Origin: Chalara sp. BL73
Taxonomy: Eukaryota; Ascomycota; Leotiomycetes; Helotiales
Length of the DNA stretch: 64,000 nucleotides
Direction of reading: 5' to 3'
Assembly: GCA_918026815.1 (NCBI GenBank)
Contig: CAKJVC010000162.1
Location: forward strand, 62,001 to 126,000
Positions 45,419 to 56,932 of this stretch are shown piece after piece. The notes under the pieces are model-generated. The model had not been told where the DNA came from. It was given only the letters and a program-made list of their open reading frames with translations, and did not search any database. The position numbers and the translations under genes are program-made. How positions within the stretch are numbered: the stretch's first letter is position 1; each line of letters opens with the position of its first letter.

Positions 45419-46356
45419 ATGCGTTATAACGAGCCATTTATTTGGGCTCTACTGGCCTCCGCTGATCTGGCAGCTGCCTTGCCGAGAAGATCACTCGTTA
45501 AAAGAGAAGTCTATGAGACACCATCTACAATATCGCGATTCATAGCTCGTGATGGCAGTCACTCAGTAGATGCAGTAACAGACTTGATCCTCCGCTCGGA
45601 CGGCACACTTATATCTAAACGCGATCCAGGATGGGCGAGTGACAAGAATGCTGCCATGTTTGTAGTTTCATGCGCGCTGCATTAGTGAATGCTAACTTGT
45701 TACCTAGTTACCAATCCTGCGGTGTAGCTGGCGCAATCGCAGCAGTCTGCTTGTCCAATATCCCAGGTGTGCCAAAGTATGCCGCTGCAGCAGCAGGAGC
45801 CGTCGGTGCAGCAGGAGGTATTGCAGGTAATGCGGTGGCATGGAAGAAAGTGGCCGACGAGAAGAAAAAGATAAGTGCCGAATCCGCCGCAGAGATGGGC
45901 CAAGCTCCTGGTCCGGCTGCAGCATCACCTCCAGCATCACCTCCAGCATCACCTCCTGCAGCGGCAAAACCTGCTGCACCAGCACCTCAATCCAAGCCGG
46001 CCGCACAAAAACCAGCGAATGCTGAAGCCGGACCCTCCAAAAAGCCAAACCACCCCTTGGACTCGGCGCCACCTAAAGATGTGAAGGGCAACTGGGACCC
46101 AAACAAGAGTCAGTTTGACGAAGGCAAGAAACCTGCTGTTACCAAGCCTGAGCCAAACCCAGCTGCGGGGCCACCAAAGGATAAGGATCTGAAGGGCAAG
46201 AAGGTTGCTGAAGAGCCCAAGAAAGAGCAACCTAAAAAAGAACCGAAAAAGGAGCAGCCTAAGAAGCCTGCTGCCCCAGCTCCGGCTCCGAAAAAGGAAG
46301 AAACAAAAAAGCCGGCTGAGAAGCCTAAGGCACCAAAGAAATCTAAGACGTTCTAA
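45419..46356 (+). CDS. Secreted Ala/Pro/Lys-rich low-complexity protein
   Basis: Two exons, 45419-45657 and 45708-46356, giving 295 residues. The 50-bp intron uses a GTTTGT donor, a strong TGCTAAC branch site and CCTAG; other donors tried break the frame or lack a branch site. Residues 1-20 look like a signal peptide (FIWALLASADLAAALP) followed by the Kex2-type site LVKR. The middle has a short hydrophobic Gly/Ala region (PKYAAAAAGAVGAAGGIAG) that could span a membrane. The rest is repetitive: SPPASPPASPPA, then Lys/Pro/Glu repeats such as PKKEQPKKEPKKEQPKK. Such a chain is probably disordered and highly basic. No domain recognised; a cell-wall role or an effector role is possible but unproven. 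Confidence 0.72.
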
Positions 46357-46685
46357 GGAACTAACACTAAGGATATAAGTTAAACAAAAGTATGTACGAA
46401 AGAGGCTGGATTATCGCCTGACATCCGGTCGTGCATTGGGAATAGGAGTTCGAAAAAGCCATTCTGGGATTTAAAAAAAGCGATTTTTTAAAAAAGCATT
46501 TAGAACGGCCACAGTGAGCATCGCTTTTGGTAGGATTTGCTCAGTAAAAAGTTTGGAGTTTGGAGTTTAAAAGTTTTGAATTTATTGATTACGTAGATTA
46601 GTTATATCTATAAATATCACCAGTATAAAAAGAACGATCCGTCGGACTTTTTGCAACGCTGAGAAATTGTATTTTCCCTGCGCAG
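46357..46685. other. 0.3-kb convergent spacer
   Basis: Between convergent genes. Holds A/T tracts around 46470-46500 (TTTAAAAAAAGCGATTTTTT), a small inverted repeat that might help 3'-end formation for either gene. Confidence 0.45.
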
Positions 46686-48782
46686 TCAAGAGATCCCGAA
46701 ATTGATCGTGGCGATCCCGCCGCTTCGCGTCAACTCCATTGCTTCGCCGTCCATCACGCCGTACATATAACACTCTCCGATCAGGGTGCATTCGAACTCG
46801 ACCTTGGGCATTTCTAGATATGATGGTGTTGCGGGTGCGATAGAGTTTCCCCAACTCCGTTCCTCGTAGCCGTATGCATCTTCGTCTTGAGGAGACCGCT
46901 CAGTGCTTGTTTTGGGTATAATCGCTGGCATGCTCTGGAAACTATCCAAAAGTATCTTGTCAGGTTCATGTCTTTCATCTCTGTAGTATATCTCGTCATG
47001 TTCAAATCCGTTGTCCCAATTGCCGCCTTGTTTGGCATATATTTTGCGAAGTTGTGTTAGATATGGCTCAATGTGTACTCCTAGAGGTCTTCGTGATTGC
47101 TGGTCGCCATTCCTCTTCGGTTCGGTGTTATCTTTTGGCCTCATGACCACTGGCACACTACATCCATGGAGGATGCAAATGAGATCTCCTTTCTTTGCGT
47201 TAGAAGGAAACAACCCTGGCGCCTGATTGATCGCTGTCTTTGCAAACCTCCGATTCCATGTTGTCGCTTGTAAGCGCTGTATGAACTCGCGGGCCATAGA
47301 CATTGGCTGATAGTGCCTTAGCATCATAACTTCTGTGTTAAACCCAATGGGGGATATAGCCTCCCTGAAAAGCTGTCGGCATATTCTTGGATACCAAGGG
47401 GGCGGATTGTTGCCTTTTCCGTCTCGGTCGGCGACTAATGTCCTCCAGAAAGCGTTTGGTGGTGGACTGGAATGGAAGAGGTTCCAGCCCCCGAACTCAA
47501 GCCAGCTATGAGGAATAATTCCGTGAGTTGCGACTTCACCGCCGTGACCGATCTCGTCAAGTATGAAGCCTTCAGCCATTAGCATAGATGACGGTTCTCG
47601 ATTATAGAATGTGAAATCGTCTTTGGTAGTGACTGCGGTTAATTTTCCACATGCTCTATAAGGAGACTTTCCAAGCTCTCCCACCAAAGTGTCTGCATTG
47701 ACCCTGGATAAGATTCCGTATGAATCTAATCCAAAGGCTGCGGTGGTACAATCTCGTATCCAAGAAGGATTGTCCTTTTGCTTAGCGGCCCAAGGTCTAC
47801 AAATGATGTCTAGCGATTCGCTTTGCTCTACAATCAGCGATACCACTTCTCTGTAAACCTCCCAAACAGGCTTGGTGTAATCCACAACTATACGTCCAGA
47901 GGCATATGTATCTTTCGCGAGAGCCAGGACAGCATAGACAATATCATGCGGCTCCGTGGCATAGAATTGATTAAGCCTTTGAACAAGGGCTTCAATTGAG
48001 ACCAGCCAATGGACGACTCGTTCGCCTTTCAAATCACGGCGAAAGACATTGTTGGATACGTAGACAAGTCCGAACACGCCTAGCCGGTTAAGGTCCTCAC
48101 TGTTGATCGCACCTACCAGTAAGTCTCCAGAACGAAGAAAAATATCTTCGCACGTGGTGATCGCATCCGCAAAGCTTTTCCAGTCTAAGCTTTTGGCACC
48201 ACAGAAGATTGTGACTTTTCTTGCGAAGGCGATCTCTTGTATCACCCAGCGACGACTGAACCAACTTCTTGTCAGTAGATTGTAAATGCTTTTCCGTCCT
48301 TTTGAGACTGCCTCCTCCCCAGTTTCAACATCAAGGATGTCTTCCAATAATTCCATTGCTACATCAGTTGATTCGTCGCCGGTGCCCAGCCAAACCCGGA
48401 CACGATCGGCTCGACCATATATTTCGGTCATTCGCATGACTTGTGCGCTTCGTTCTGACACATTTGATTGGTCAACACACAATGCATCTATCCAAAGTGT
48501 CACAGGCTTCTCAACCTCCCGGAACTGGCGCAAAGCATCATAAAGGTGTTTTGTGACTCCCACCACCGAGACTTCATCTGCAACTTCTAAGCTGATGGAA
48601 TGCGTCGCTATTGGATCACCCCAAGCATAGGACATGGCTTCATAAGATTCGCCATATTCTAAGGACATGTGTTTCAGGATACATTCTAATTTTGCTGATC
48701 TCGGCCCTGGCCTGATGATCAAAACCCTGATCTTATCGCCCTCAAGGGGTTTATACATAGATCGGACTAGTGTCAGTGACAT
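46686..48782 (-). CDS. HET-domain protein
   Basis: Heterokaryon-incompatibility-type protein of 698 residues, single exon. HET domains trigger cell death upon non-self recognition in fungal fusion; most members are of unknown specificity. The domain lies at about 45-215 and shows all three blocks: YEAMSYAWGDP, the core VTLWIDALCVDQSNVSERSAQVMRMTEIYGRADRVRVWLG, and later LTRSWFSRRWVIQEIAFARKVTIFCG. The C-terminal 450 residues have no repeat array (no WD40 or ankyrin), so this is a HET protein with an unclassified tail. The start ATG at 48782 precedes the domain by 45 residues. The gene lies 4 kb from the MULE. HET genes are often accessory and variable between strains. Confidence 0.92.
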   Translation of the reverse strand: MSLTLVRSMYKPLEGDKIRVLIIRPGPRSAKLECILKHMSLEYGESYEAMSYAWGDPIATHSISLEVADEVSVVGVTKHLYDALRQFREVEKPVTLWIDALCVDQSNVSERSAQVMRMTEIYGRADRVRVWLGTGDESTDVAMELLEDILDVETGEEAVSKGRKSIYNLLTRSWFSRRWVIQEIAFARKVTIFCGAKSLDWKSFADAITTCEDIFLRSGDLLVGAINSEDLNRLGVFGLVYVSNNVFRRDLKGERVVHWLVSIEALVQRLNQFYATEPHDIVYAVLALAKDTYASGRIVVDYTKPVWEVYREVVSLIVEQSESLDIICRPWAAKQKDNPSWIRDCTTAAFGLDSYGILSRVNADTLVGELGKSPYRACGKLTAVTTKDDFTFYNREPSSMLMAEGFILDEIGHGGEVATHGIIPHSWLEFGGWNLFHSSPPPNAFWRTLVADRDGKGNNPPPWYPRICRQLFREAISPIGFNTEVMMLRHYQPMSMAREFIQRLQATTWNRRFAKTAINQAPGLFPSNAKKGDLICILHGCSVPVVMRPKDNTEPKRNGDQQSRRPLGVHIEPYLTQLRKIYAKQGGNWDNGFEHDEIYYRDERHEPDKILLDSFQSMPAIIPKTSTERSPQDEDAYGYEERSWGNSIAPATPSYLEMPKVEFECTLIGECYMYGVMDGEAMELTRSGGIATINFGIS

Positions 48783-49284
48783 GGCAAACCATGCAGAGCA
48801 ATCGGGAAATTGTGAGTAGGCAAGCCATCAAGCTAGATAACTGTATATGAGCTTAGCTTGCGTAATTGTCATGAGAAGAGCGAGTGGGTGGTTACTTGGT
48901 AAGCCATACCCCTGCTTCAGCTCGGTTTAACCGCAATATCTAAAAATAATTAGATGCACCAATGAGACTGCAGAACCTTCAGTCCTACTTCTCTTTTCTG
49001 CAACTCAATCTTATAGCATATGTGGCTCCATGTTTATTCTTTTCACCCCGTATCTTTACCTAATCTGCAACATTTTCTGAGGGATAACGATCCTGTAGAA
49101 ATTGTCATTTAGAAAAGGACGAAAAGAACAAGTTACACAAAAATAATGTTTTCATTAATTCTATACTTGTAATTTACCCGTATTGGGTTTCGGGTTTCTT
49201 CCGTCTATTCTACTCTATGCCCGCCATCAGACACATCTTCATCTACAAAAAAGAAGAATGGTGTAAGGTCGACGTAGATTCGCT
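48783..49284. other. 0.5-kb spacer between two minus-strand genes
   Basis: Promoter of the HET gene and 3' UTR of the aminopeptidase gene; nothing else seen. Confidence 0.45.
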
Positions 49285-51139
49285 CTATAGAACGAGTAGA
49301 CCGTGGTACTTGGGTTGATATGGTACATTGGTTGCCGTTTCCATGGAGGTCCGCTGAGGGAAGTTCTCGAAAGAGATAGCATATGTGGCGACGGAATGTG
49401 CAACAAGCTAAATGTGGTCAGCGAGAGCTGTAAAGCAAAGATAAGGGAAAACACAAACCTTCGTGTTGATAACCCACGCGTCCAAAGCGAGATTGCTGAT
49501 ATCATCGCATAATTGATGGTAGCTGTTTTAGTAAACCATCAGCAATGCGTTGGTGCCGTTGACTCAAAGAGGCAAGATCCAAAAGCAGATACGACCGTTT
49601 ATTTAAGGAAAATCGTTTCAACTCATGACTTACCATGGGTCAAACCAATCCCCAGCCTTTCCACCGAAGAGTTCTTGCTCTAGATCAGTCTTGATCCCTT
49701 CGGCGCCAGTGGCAATTCCACCACCTGGAATTCCATGTCGAATGAATCCATCGTAATCACTTCGTCCATCGAACGGGATCATGGTGTAATTTAAGTCATG
49801 CTCGGTATACCATTGTTTGTAGAGTTCCCGTAACTCCTCAGAACCTACGGGGTTTGCGATATTATTGGCATCGTATATTTGATATGCATAGTTTGGAGAT
49901 GCTAGCATGTCGCTACACGTAGTGTTAGCAACGTCCTAAGACAAGGGTCTTCAGGTTGACTTACTAGTCCATAAACAATCTGATCTTCAGGTTTTCCTCC
50001 TCGGAGAGCTGGTTCACGTAATGATCGGAACCGAGTAGACCCTCTTCTTCGGCGGCCCACCAAGCAAAACGAACACAATTGTTGACTTCATACTTGGCTA
50101 AATGTGTAGCTATTTCGAGTAAGGTAAGTGTTCCAGATCCATCGTCGTTAATTCCGGGCCCCTCTGCTACACTATCCGAATGAGCACCCAGCATTACACA
50201 GTTGTCTGGATCCCCTGATGTAGTCTGGGCAACTATGTTCGTCGTAGCAGCGTTTTCCACAATAGAATTGATATAGGCGGAAGAACCAATAGTTTCCCCA
50301 GCCTTCAGCTTCTCGAGATATTCAGCGGCATCCTCCAGCGAAAGTCCAAAAGTTGCAACGTGAAACTTAGAAGGTGTTCCTAGAGTTCCACCGAAAAGCC
50401 CCTTCTCGTTGTTATAAATGACCGCAGCAACTATAGAAATTTTATGTCAGTGATATATAACTACTGGTGAAAGAATCCTTACTTGCTCCAGCTTTACCAG
50501 CTAATTCAGATTTGTCACCGAACGCACAAGTGCCTCGCTTTATGAATGCTATCGAGCCATTAATTTTGGAAGAGTAATCCGCAGCCTGGCATCCGTTGTT
50601 ATCAACCAGGATCAACGGGCCAAATACAGAGTTCTTCTTTTTCGTGGGTGGAGTCAAGCTCATAGGAACCGCACTCAGAGGCTCTTTATCTCCAAGGACA
50701 AGCCTTGATTCGAAGACATTCCCAATAACAGCATTGAAAGTTTGGTTGGAAATCGTGTAATAGTCCCCTAAGCCTGCAATTGTTCTATAGATATAATCAA
50801 GAGTAGCAGTATGTCCTATTTGAAAGGTGAATTGATTAGCAAGCTGGTGCTGGAACGAGGGAAGATTTCAGATAAGGGCTAACCTTTGCTTCCGATAACA
50901 CGAGTAGGATGGTTGTACTCGTCCTTTCCGAGCTCCGCAATCTTATAAAGCTCCTTCGCGCGCTCCAGTAGGCTCTTCTCAGAAATATGACCCTCAAGGG
51001 CTGCTGAGCTAACTAGGTTCTTTGGCTTGGGTTCGATAAACGGAGTTTGGGAGTCAACACGACCAGGCAAGGGACGCTGTCCAATGGCAGTCGCTGCAGT
51101 TAAAGACCCCAGTGCTAGAAGGGAAACGAGTTGATGCAT
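49285..51139 (-). CDS. lap2: Secreted M28 leucine aminopeptidase with PA domain
   Basis: Zinc exopeptidase that removes N-terminal residues from peptides outside the cell. Six minus-strand exons (51139-50884, 50815-50483, 50430-49965, 49912-49634, 49522-49459, 49407-49285) give 506 residues, close to known fungal LAP2 enzymes. Introns are 51-111 bp and phases agree. A signal peptide (LVSLLALGSLTAATA) is followed by a propeptide-like region. The PA domain contains NGSIAFIKRGTCAFGDKSE. M28 ligands appear in order: LGAHSDSV, GINDDGSGTLTLLE, WAAEEEGLLGSDHY, MIPFDGRSDYDGF and the spliced FDPCYHQLCDD, where the intron falls inside the Cys codon. Several N-glycosylation sequons occur. Secretion to digest protein substrates is the expected role. 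Confidence 0.93.
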
Positions 51140-51749
51140 AGTTATACACGAAGTGAAGTTTGGTCAACTAACGCTGCTCTAAGTGTTGATGATGCATAAT
51201 CTATAGCAGGAGGCTGGGAAGGCAAAGCCGTCAGCCTTGCAAAAGACCCACAAAAGAATCATATCTCTTGGCAAGTACAACTCATGTTCGCTCATTGGTG
51301 GCGATGTGTTTGTCTTGAGCTATTATAGGATAGGTATCCTCCCGGACATGCCATGAATTCCGAAGTATAGGCACAGTCTAAGGATATCAGAACTTAAGAT
51401 AAATTGATGTTCCAACTGTATACATAGAGAACTGGCACGGGACCGACCCAAAATCTCGGAATAAAGCGAACGTACTCAAACTCATGCACATAGGTATGGA
51501 CAGTTTTGTTACATTAAGTATGATCTTATATACTAAATTGTTACGAGAGTAGAAGACCTCTTTTCCTGTTCCAATTAGTTTTAGAAGTCCGAATTTCATC
51601 TTTCGCCTAAGGGATGTAACGGGTGACACAGATTATTTGGACCGAAATATAGTATTTTGGAGCGCCATGTTGGATTCTGAAGAATTAGAATGTGCTGTTG
51701 GGGAACACAAAGTATGAAATATCTCAACCTGCACATGACCGAATTCTTG
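51140..51749. other. 0.6-kb spacer between two minus-strand genes
   Basis: Promoter of the aminopeptidase gene and 3' UTR of the PhzF-like gene. A minus-strand 80-codon ORF at 51387-51629 is not supported. Confidence 0.45.
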
Positions 51750-52730
51750 TTAGATCTCCAAGGAGCCTTCCATCACCTTAACCGCTGAACCACTGAGCAA
51801 AACCGTTTGGATTCCTCCCGCATCATCTTTGATAACTTCAACCGCAATGTCATTTCTCCTACCCATCTCAACGCCCTGAGTAAATGCATATCGGAACGGT
51901 CCTGTTCCCGCATCCTTCGGCTCCAGAGTTGCTAGATAACATCCCAAAGCAGAAGATGCGCTCCCGGTTCCTGGGTCTTCTCTTGATGCCCACATTCGTG
52001 TGCGGTACTGTTTCCTCCCAAACTCATCCACACCTTGATCCACAAAATACATGGTACCAACCAAGCCTACCTGCCATCCTTCATCAAGATCACCTGCTTC
52101 ATAGCTGCCATTTGCACCATGTTTTACTACATTCAAATTCTCTGTTGCTTTCTTGAGTGTCTCCAGATCTGGCAGGCGACTGAAGATGAAAGACATGCCT
52201 TTAACAATGCTAGTCGTCTGGGCAGGAGCGGCCGCTAAGGAGCTTTCGTAGGTCACCTTGTGAATATGGAAGGTCTGGGGGACCACAGCCTGCACTTGGC
52301 CGGTAGTGGTATCCTTTGAGATTGGGATGCGGCCGGCTTTGGTGACGACTGCTGCGGTATCTTTACCCAGCTCATTCAACAAAAAATGAGAAGACCCGAT
52401 GGTCGGGTGCCCAGCAAACGGTACTTCCGCATAGGATGTAAAAATATCAATGGCTACGTCATTGTAAGAGCCTCCTTCAGCTGGTTGATGAAGAAATACA
52501 ATCTCGGAGAGATTGAACTCCTGAGCCACCTTCTGCTTTTGTTCTTGCGTCAAATCTTTGAAAAGTCAATCTCAATTCAATACGAATCGCGAACATGAAG
52601 AAGCCTAGTGAGTTCTCAAAGGAAAAGACTTACTGGACTTTTCAACTGCTGGAACTTTCACAATAGCCAAAGGATTACCATTGTAACGTGTAGTGGTGAA
52701 CACGTCAAGTGTTGTGAAATCAAGCTTCAT
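51750..52730 (-). CDS. PhzF-family isomerase-like protein
   Basis: Homologue of PhzF / diaminopimelate-epimerase-fold proteins; PhzF isomerises an intermediate of phenazine synthesis, while most fungal members have unknown substrates. Exons 52730-52634 and 52555-51750 on the minus strand give 300 residues, the usual size. The 78-bp intron has GTAAGT and CAAAG ends. Landmarks are LDFTTLDVFTTTRYNGNPLAIV at the N-terminus with NGNP, LSEIVFLHQPAEGG, the AGHPTIGSSHFL block, and the C-terminal REDPGTGSASSALGCYLA (the GSA(S)...G signature of the second half). The catalytic Glu expected near the start of the mature fold is not obvious from inspection. No phenazine genes are nearby. Confidence 0.9.
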
Positions 52731-53918
52731 GGTGACCTTGACGTCGGAATGATTCGAGTTCAGAAAGTCGAGTTGAAAAAGGAAATTGACAAGTTCTTAT
52801 CTGGAATAAATGTATCGATGCGTGTTGAGGAGATTCCTTTGAGCCAAGCGATGAATTGATATCAGTATCCAGTGAGCTCGGATTTCTTTTGGTGTTTTAT
52901 ATCGATTTGACTCGCATTCTGAGTCATATTTCAGCGAGCGGGGTCGGGGCTACTTCTGGTCAAAGTTTTCTACCTGTGCATAATTAATGCGAATTCATGT
53001 CCATTTACGCTTGCTCTGGAGTTTCTATATACTGGCACTTATGCAATCAGTTGTTACGCTTTCAAATTTTGTAACTGCTCCACTATTGTACTCAACAGGG
53101 CGTGAACTTAGGAATGTCATGCTCCACCAACGGAACTGCTCTAACTCTCGAGACACGTGATCACCACTTGAGAAGATCTGAGAAGATCTGCGAAGCGAGC
53201 CTCTGAATAAGGAGTATGAGAACATTTTGGGCTATGGGGAAACATGCCTGAATGCGACTACTACATGGACGAAGTGCACTAACGATGGATTTGCCGTTGG
53301 GCTTCACCAAGTAGGACGGCCGTGCGTTTAGTCATTAGAATCATTTGACCGGTTCAGGACATAATATTGGAACGCATTGAAAAGGAATAGGCTCGTAGCT
53401 AGCTGATACAATAAGGACCGTTGAGTGAAGCAATTCTCTGAACTCTAGAGGGTCAGATGGCATAGTGTGGCTTGTATAACGAATGAGGTTTCTATCAAAT
53501 AGAAAAAACAGATAAATTGCTGTTGAATATAAAGACCATCTCCTCAAGACTTGCATACTGCTGAACAAATCGATATTAATGGTCTCCAGTACCATAAAAT
53601 CTGTACAGGTTCGGACTGTACGCGCCATGAGCTTCATACAAGGAAGAGAACGCACCCAAACTCATTCATGATAGAGGTTTTCGGATTGTCTGTTTCCCAG
53701 CTGTGTTAATATAGTCGACACTTGATATTAGAACCCATGTCTTGAGAACTCTGATGCACTTAAAGCAGGACTGGTTGGGTGTAAAAAAGGTTTTCCTTCA
53801 CAGATGGGTTAAGGTTATTGGCCACGCTAGCGTCCGCGCCAAGAGTCGATATTTTTGCCTGTCATGCTCTATAATTTCCAATAAGCGCAGTCCATCTCAA
53901 TTAACAAGCAACCTCTCT
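52731..53918. other. 1.2-kb region upstream of tRNA-Lys
   Basis: Promoter of the PhzF-like gene followed by AT-rich sequence without a gene. A direct duplication of GAGAAGATCT occurs around 53169-53190. Confidence 0.4.
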
Positions 53919-53991
53919 GCCCGGCTAGCTCAATCGGTAGAGCGTGAGACTCTTAATCTCAAGGTTGCGGGTTCGACCCCCGCGTTGGGCT
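53919..53991 (+). tRNA. tRNA-Lys (CTT anticodon)
   Basis: Folds as a complete 73-base cloverleaf without intron. The acceptor stem GCCCGGC pairs with GTTGGGC (two G-U pairs) and the discriminator base is T. The D-arm is GCTC...GAGC. The anticodon stem TGAGA/TCTCA encloses the loop CTCTTAA with anticodon CTT at 53952-53954. The T-arm GCGGG-TTCGACC-CCCGC is perfect. Internal A box (TAGCTCAATCGG) and B box (GGTTCGACCCC) for RNA polymerase III are present. The next T-run downstream is TTTTTTG about 37 bases after the gene. Confidence 0.97.
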
Positions 53992-55511
53992 CAATTCCCT
54001 CCGCAGTGAGCAGTTGCTCTCTTACAAGATTTTTTGCTTTCTTTTGCTGGTAATATCTCAACTTCTTTGACATTGGACCATGAGCAGTTAAGATGCGTGC
54101 TTTTTTGCTGCCTGATGCATCCGCTCGCGTGTTATGTGGAACCTTGTAGTTATTATTCTTGTTAAGGTCTTTTAAGACCTCAACTCACAACGAAACTTTT
54201 ATGCCATGTGATTCTTCTACTGTTTCTTCAATTGAGACATATATCTCCTCGCATTTTCTTTTGCTGCTGTTATTACGCATTCTTTTAACTCAAGATGACA
54301 TAATGGTGTAGTTTCGAAGTAATAGCCGAGCCGGAACTTCAGATTGCGCCATCGCGGCAGTGCATTGTAAGCGCGAAATGACCCACTATATCTGGGGCTG
54401 ACGGCATGGGCTGTATCTATGGTTATATCAACCAAAACGATCCTAAAGCTAGTTCATACAGGACACATCAAGGCATTAACCAATTGTACGGGAATATTTA
54501 GACAGGATCTACAAATGGTAAGGATCACGATTGTGGCAGAGAAACTGTCTCAAAAGAAGATCCCTCCAGGGAAAAGGGGTAGTCAAGAGGATTGAAGGGG
54601 GTATTATCGTGGTTGTATTTCATGAAAATGCTCCCCGAACAAAAGCTAGATACAGATAGCCATAATGGCGTAGTTTGCCCTACCTTGACCTCGCGATCTC
54701 CCCGTGACTTACTGATCTATATTCACGTTTCATCAACTAGTACTATCCTCCTCCCTAAATAGAGGTTCAAGTACAGCGGAGTCACAGGGCCGAAAGCAAC
54801 CTTTCAAATGGCCAAAGACCCTTGCGGCTCCCTTGATAAGCCCTCGGAAGGCACAGTTTTCCTTGTTACACGAGCTAGCAGGTGATGGAAAAGTGGAATC
54901 AAACTCTTGATAAACAACACAACAAAAGAATCTGAATGGCCAAACCCCTAGTCAGCAAAAGCTTGGAAATAGACCTGTAGGATTGAAGTTTCAAACCTTC
55001 CTCCCTGCAAATCAGGCATCTTCACCTAAAAAGTACATGCCAAAGGGTTGACAACTACGGCTCATAATTCCCATACTGGGCATTTCGTAGCTTTCAGCCA
55101 GTGACAACTAGCGACTGATCAAGCTGCTGTCTTTCCCAAGGCTCATAGATGGCTGGGCTGGAGGATGAAAGACTTGTATCTCGGCATTTGGGTTCTTTTG
55201 AGGCTCAACCTTCCTTTTTCCCCACAGAACTCCTTGAGTTTCTATTCTTCGGCGCTCTGTAGAGGCTCAATCCTTCCTATGTCTCCAAGAACAGTAATCC
55301 TCAAGCTATCACCCTCAAGCTATCAGAATCCTGAGATATCCAAAAATATACGACGTATGAAGATGATCGCGTATATAAGGATTGCTCACAGCTGCTCGAA
55401 GAACGGCATCAAACACACCATCTTCTCATCTCCGCAGCAGTCTCATAACACTTTCCGGCTTCCGGCTTTTCGTCTTTTCTCGTCTTTTCATAACACAATC
55501 TTCCATTCAAA
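53992..55511. other. 1.5-kb intergenic region
   Basis: Contains the tRNA 3' flank and the promoter of the next secreted-protein gene, including a TATA-like box at 55372-55379. No gene supported. Confidence 0.45.
55372..55379 (+). promoter_or_regulatory. TATA-like box of the Lys-tailed secreted-protein gene
   Basis: TATATAAG lies 140 bp upstream of the start codon at 55512. Confidence 0.5.
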
Positions 55512-56084
55512 ATGAAGTTCTCAGCATCCGCCATTCTCTTCGCAGCATCCTTGATCTCAGGAGCATTCGCCATCCCCACAGAATATGAATCCAGCAGCAT
55601 CGAAACCCGCGGAAAGAATGATTACGCAGTAACCTTTGCCAATCGGCCGGGATATCAGGACAAGATCAAGCCATCCGACCCGCGCTACACACAATATGAA
55701 GACCTCGCCGAGAAAGCTTTGAAGCACTTTGACTGCAAGGCCGGCGGAACAGTGACGGGTGGTTTCCACCCATCCAACGGTGAAAGTGTGAATCATCTCC
55801 AGATCACACCAAATGGCAAGTGCGCGAAGGGTGTAGCAGGCAAGGAGTCGGCCAAGATCCATGCTTATGGTATTGATGACCCAGAGCGCTTCACTCAGGG
55901 TATTCCAGACAGAGTTGAAGTCGCTCCTGTGCCTGCTGAAGAGAAGAAGAGCAAGGACCCAGTTGGAGATGCTAAGCGCAAGAAGGCTGAGGAGGCTGCG
56001 AGAAAGAAGGCCGAGAAGGAGGAGGCCAAGAAGAAGAAGAAGAACGGAAGCAATACTCGCTCCGTTGAGGTCGATTTCGAGTAA
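55512..56084 (+). CDS. Small secreted protein with Lys-rich C-terminal tail
   Basis: Single-exon ORF of 190 residues. The signal peptide is clear (MKFSASAILFAASLISGAFA, cleavage before IPTEYES). Residues 35-130 form a compact region with only two cysteines (FDCKAGG and NGKCAKG), which could make one disulphide, and include GGFHPSNGESVNHLQITPNG. From about residue 145 the chain becomes a charged, probably coiled or disordered stretch rich in Lys, Glu and Ala (AKRKKAEEAARKKAEKEEAKKKKK). No known domain is recognised. Size and secretion fit an effector or wall-associated protein, but nothing proves it. Leader and TATA box are well placed. Confidence 0.78.
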   Translation: MKFSASAILFAASLISGAFAIPTEYESSSIETRGKNDYAVTFANRPGYQDKIKPSDPRYTQYEDLAEKALKHFDCKAGGTVTGGFHPSNGESVNHLQITPNGKCAKGVAGKESAKIHAYGIDDPERFTQGIPDRVEVAPVPAEEKKSKDPVGDAKRKKAEEAARKKAEKEEAKKKKKNGSNTRSVEVDFE

Positions 56085-56932
56085 GCGATCTATCATAAGC
56101 AGTGAATTTGAAGCATAGCGACTAGGAGTTTGGCTGCGGAGTATGACTGATGGCGTTTTGGGAACCACTGCACCGGGCTGGTGCTTTTTGTATGGGAAAT
56201 TTTTGGAATTATTGGGTCTGTATATTCGGCTTTAGCTTTGGGACATACAAAAGCATAAAACTGGCGCTAAGGAGTTAGCAAGCAATCAAGTACCTTTCAT
56301 CCTTCAAAGATATCTGGCTGTTGTGAACTCTAGTGCCAGATTTTGGAATTCTTTTAAGACCCTATTCAAAGACAGATAAGAACCACAGAGGACCACAGAA
56401 AATCTCGAGTACTAATCTCCGGGCTACTCTGTTCTCACGAAGTTCTTCAAAAGCACAACCTATAATAACTTGGAACCCATCAGCTTAATTATGCAACCAG
56501 CGAAGGCGACAGCATTTAGGCTTCTCGAAGCAGCAATTCTACTCCAGTATTGACCTGTGGCGTCAATATATCCATAAAATTTGCAAATTCTTATTGCCTT
56601 CAGATGTATGTGCGTCGATGACCTTGAATTAAGCTTATTCCACATTAGTAAATAACGAGGTGTGAGCGTTGAAGGATTACATGAGCAGTGGGAACTGAGC
56701 CAGCCAAATCTGGAGTATTTATTTCTACTGCTACAAAATATTTAATTAACCAATAAAAAGGGTCCAAAAGTGTGAGAATCAAATAGCAAAGTAGTTTGCG
56801 ATTCGGAACAAGCGCATTAAAGTTGGTTGACAGGGAACTCATGTCTCAGATAATAAGGAATTAATGAGATAATTAAAGGACGATCGATATGGTTGGGTCA
56901 TATGAGCATATTTCATTATTATAGCTTCGACT
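56085..56932. other. 0.8-kb convergent spacer
   Basis: Between two convergent genes; AT-rich and without a supportable gene. Confidence 0.45.

Noticed and set aside
53701..53740. TGTGTTAATATAGTCGACAC near the tRNA as a retrotransposon end
   Set aside because: No matching end, no target duplication and no internal element could be found.
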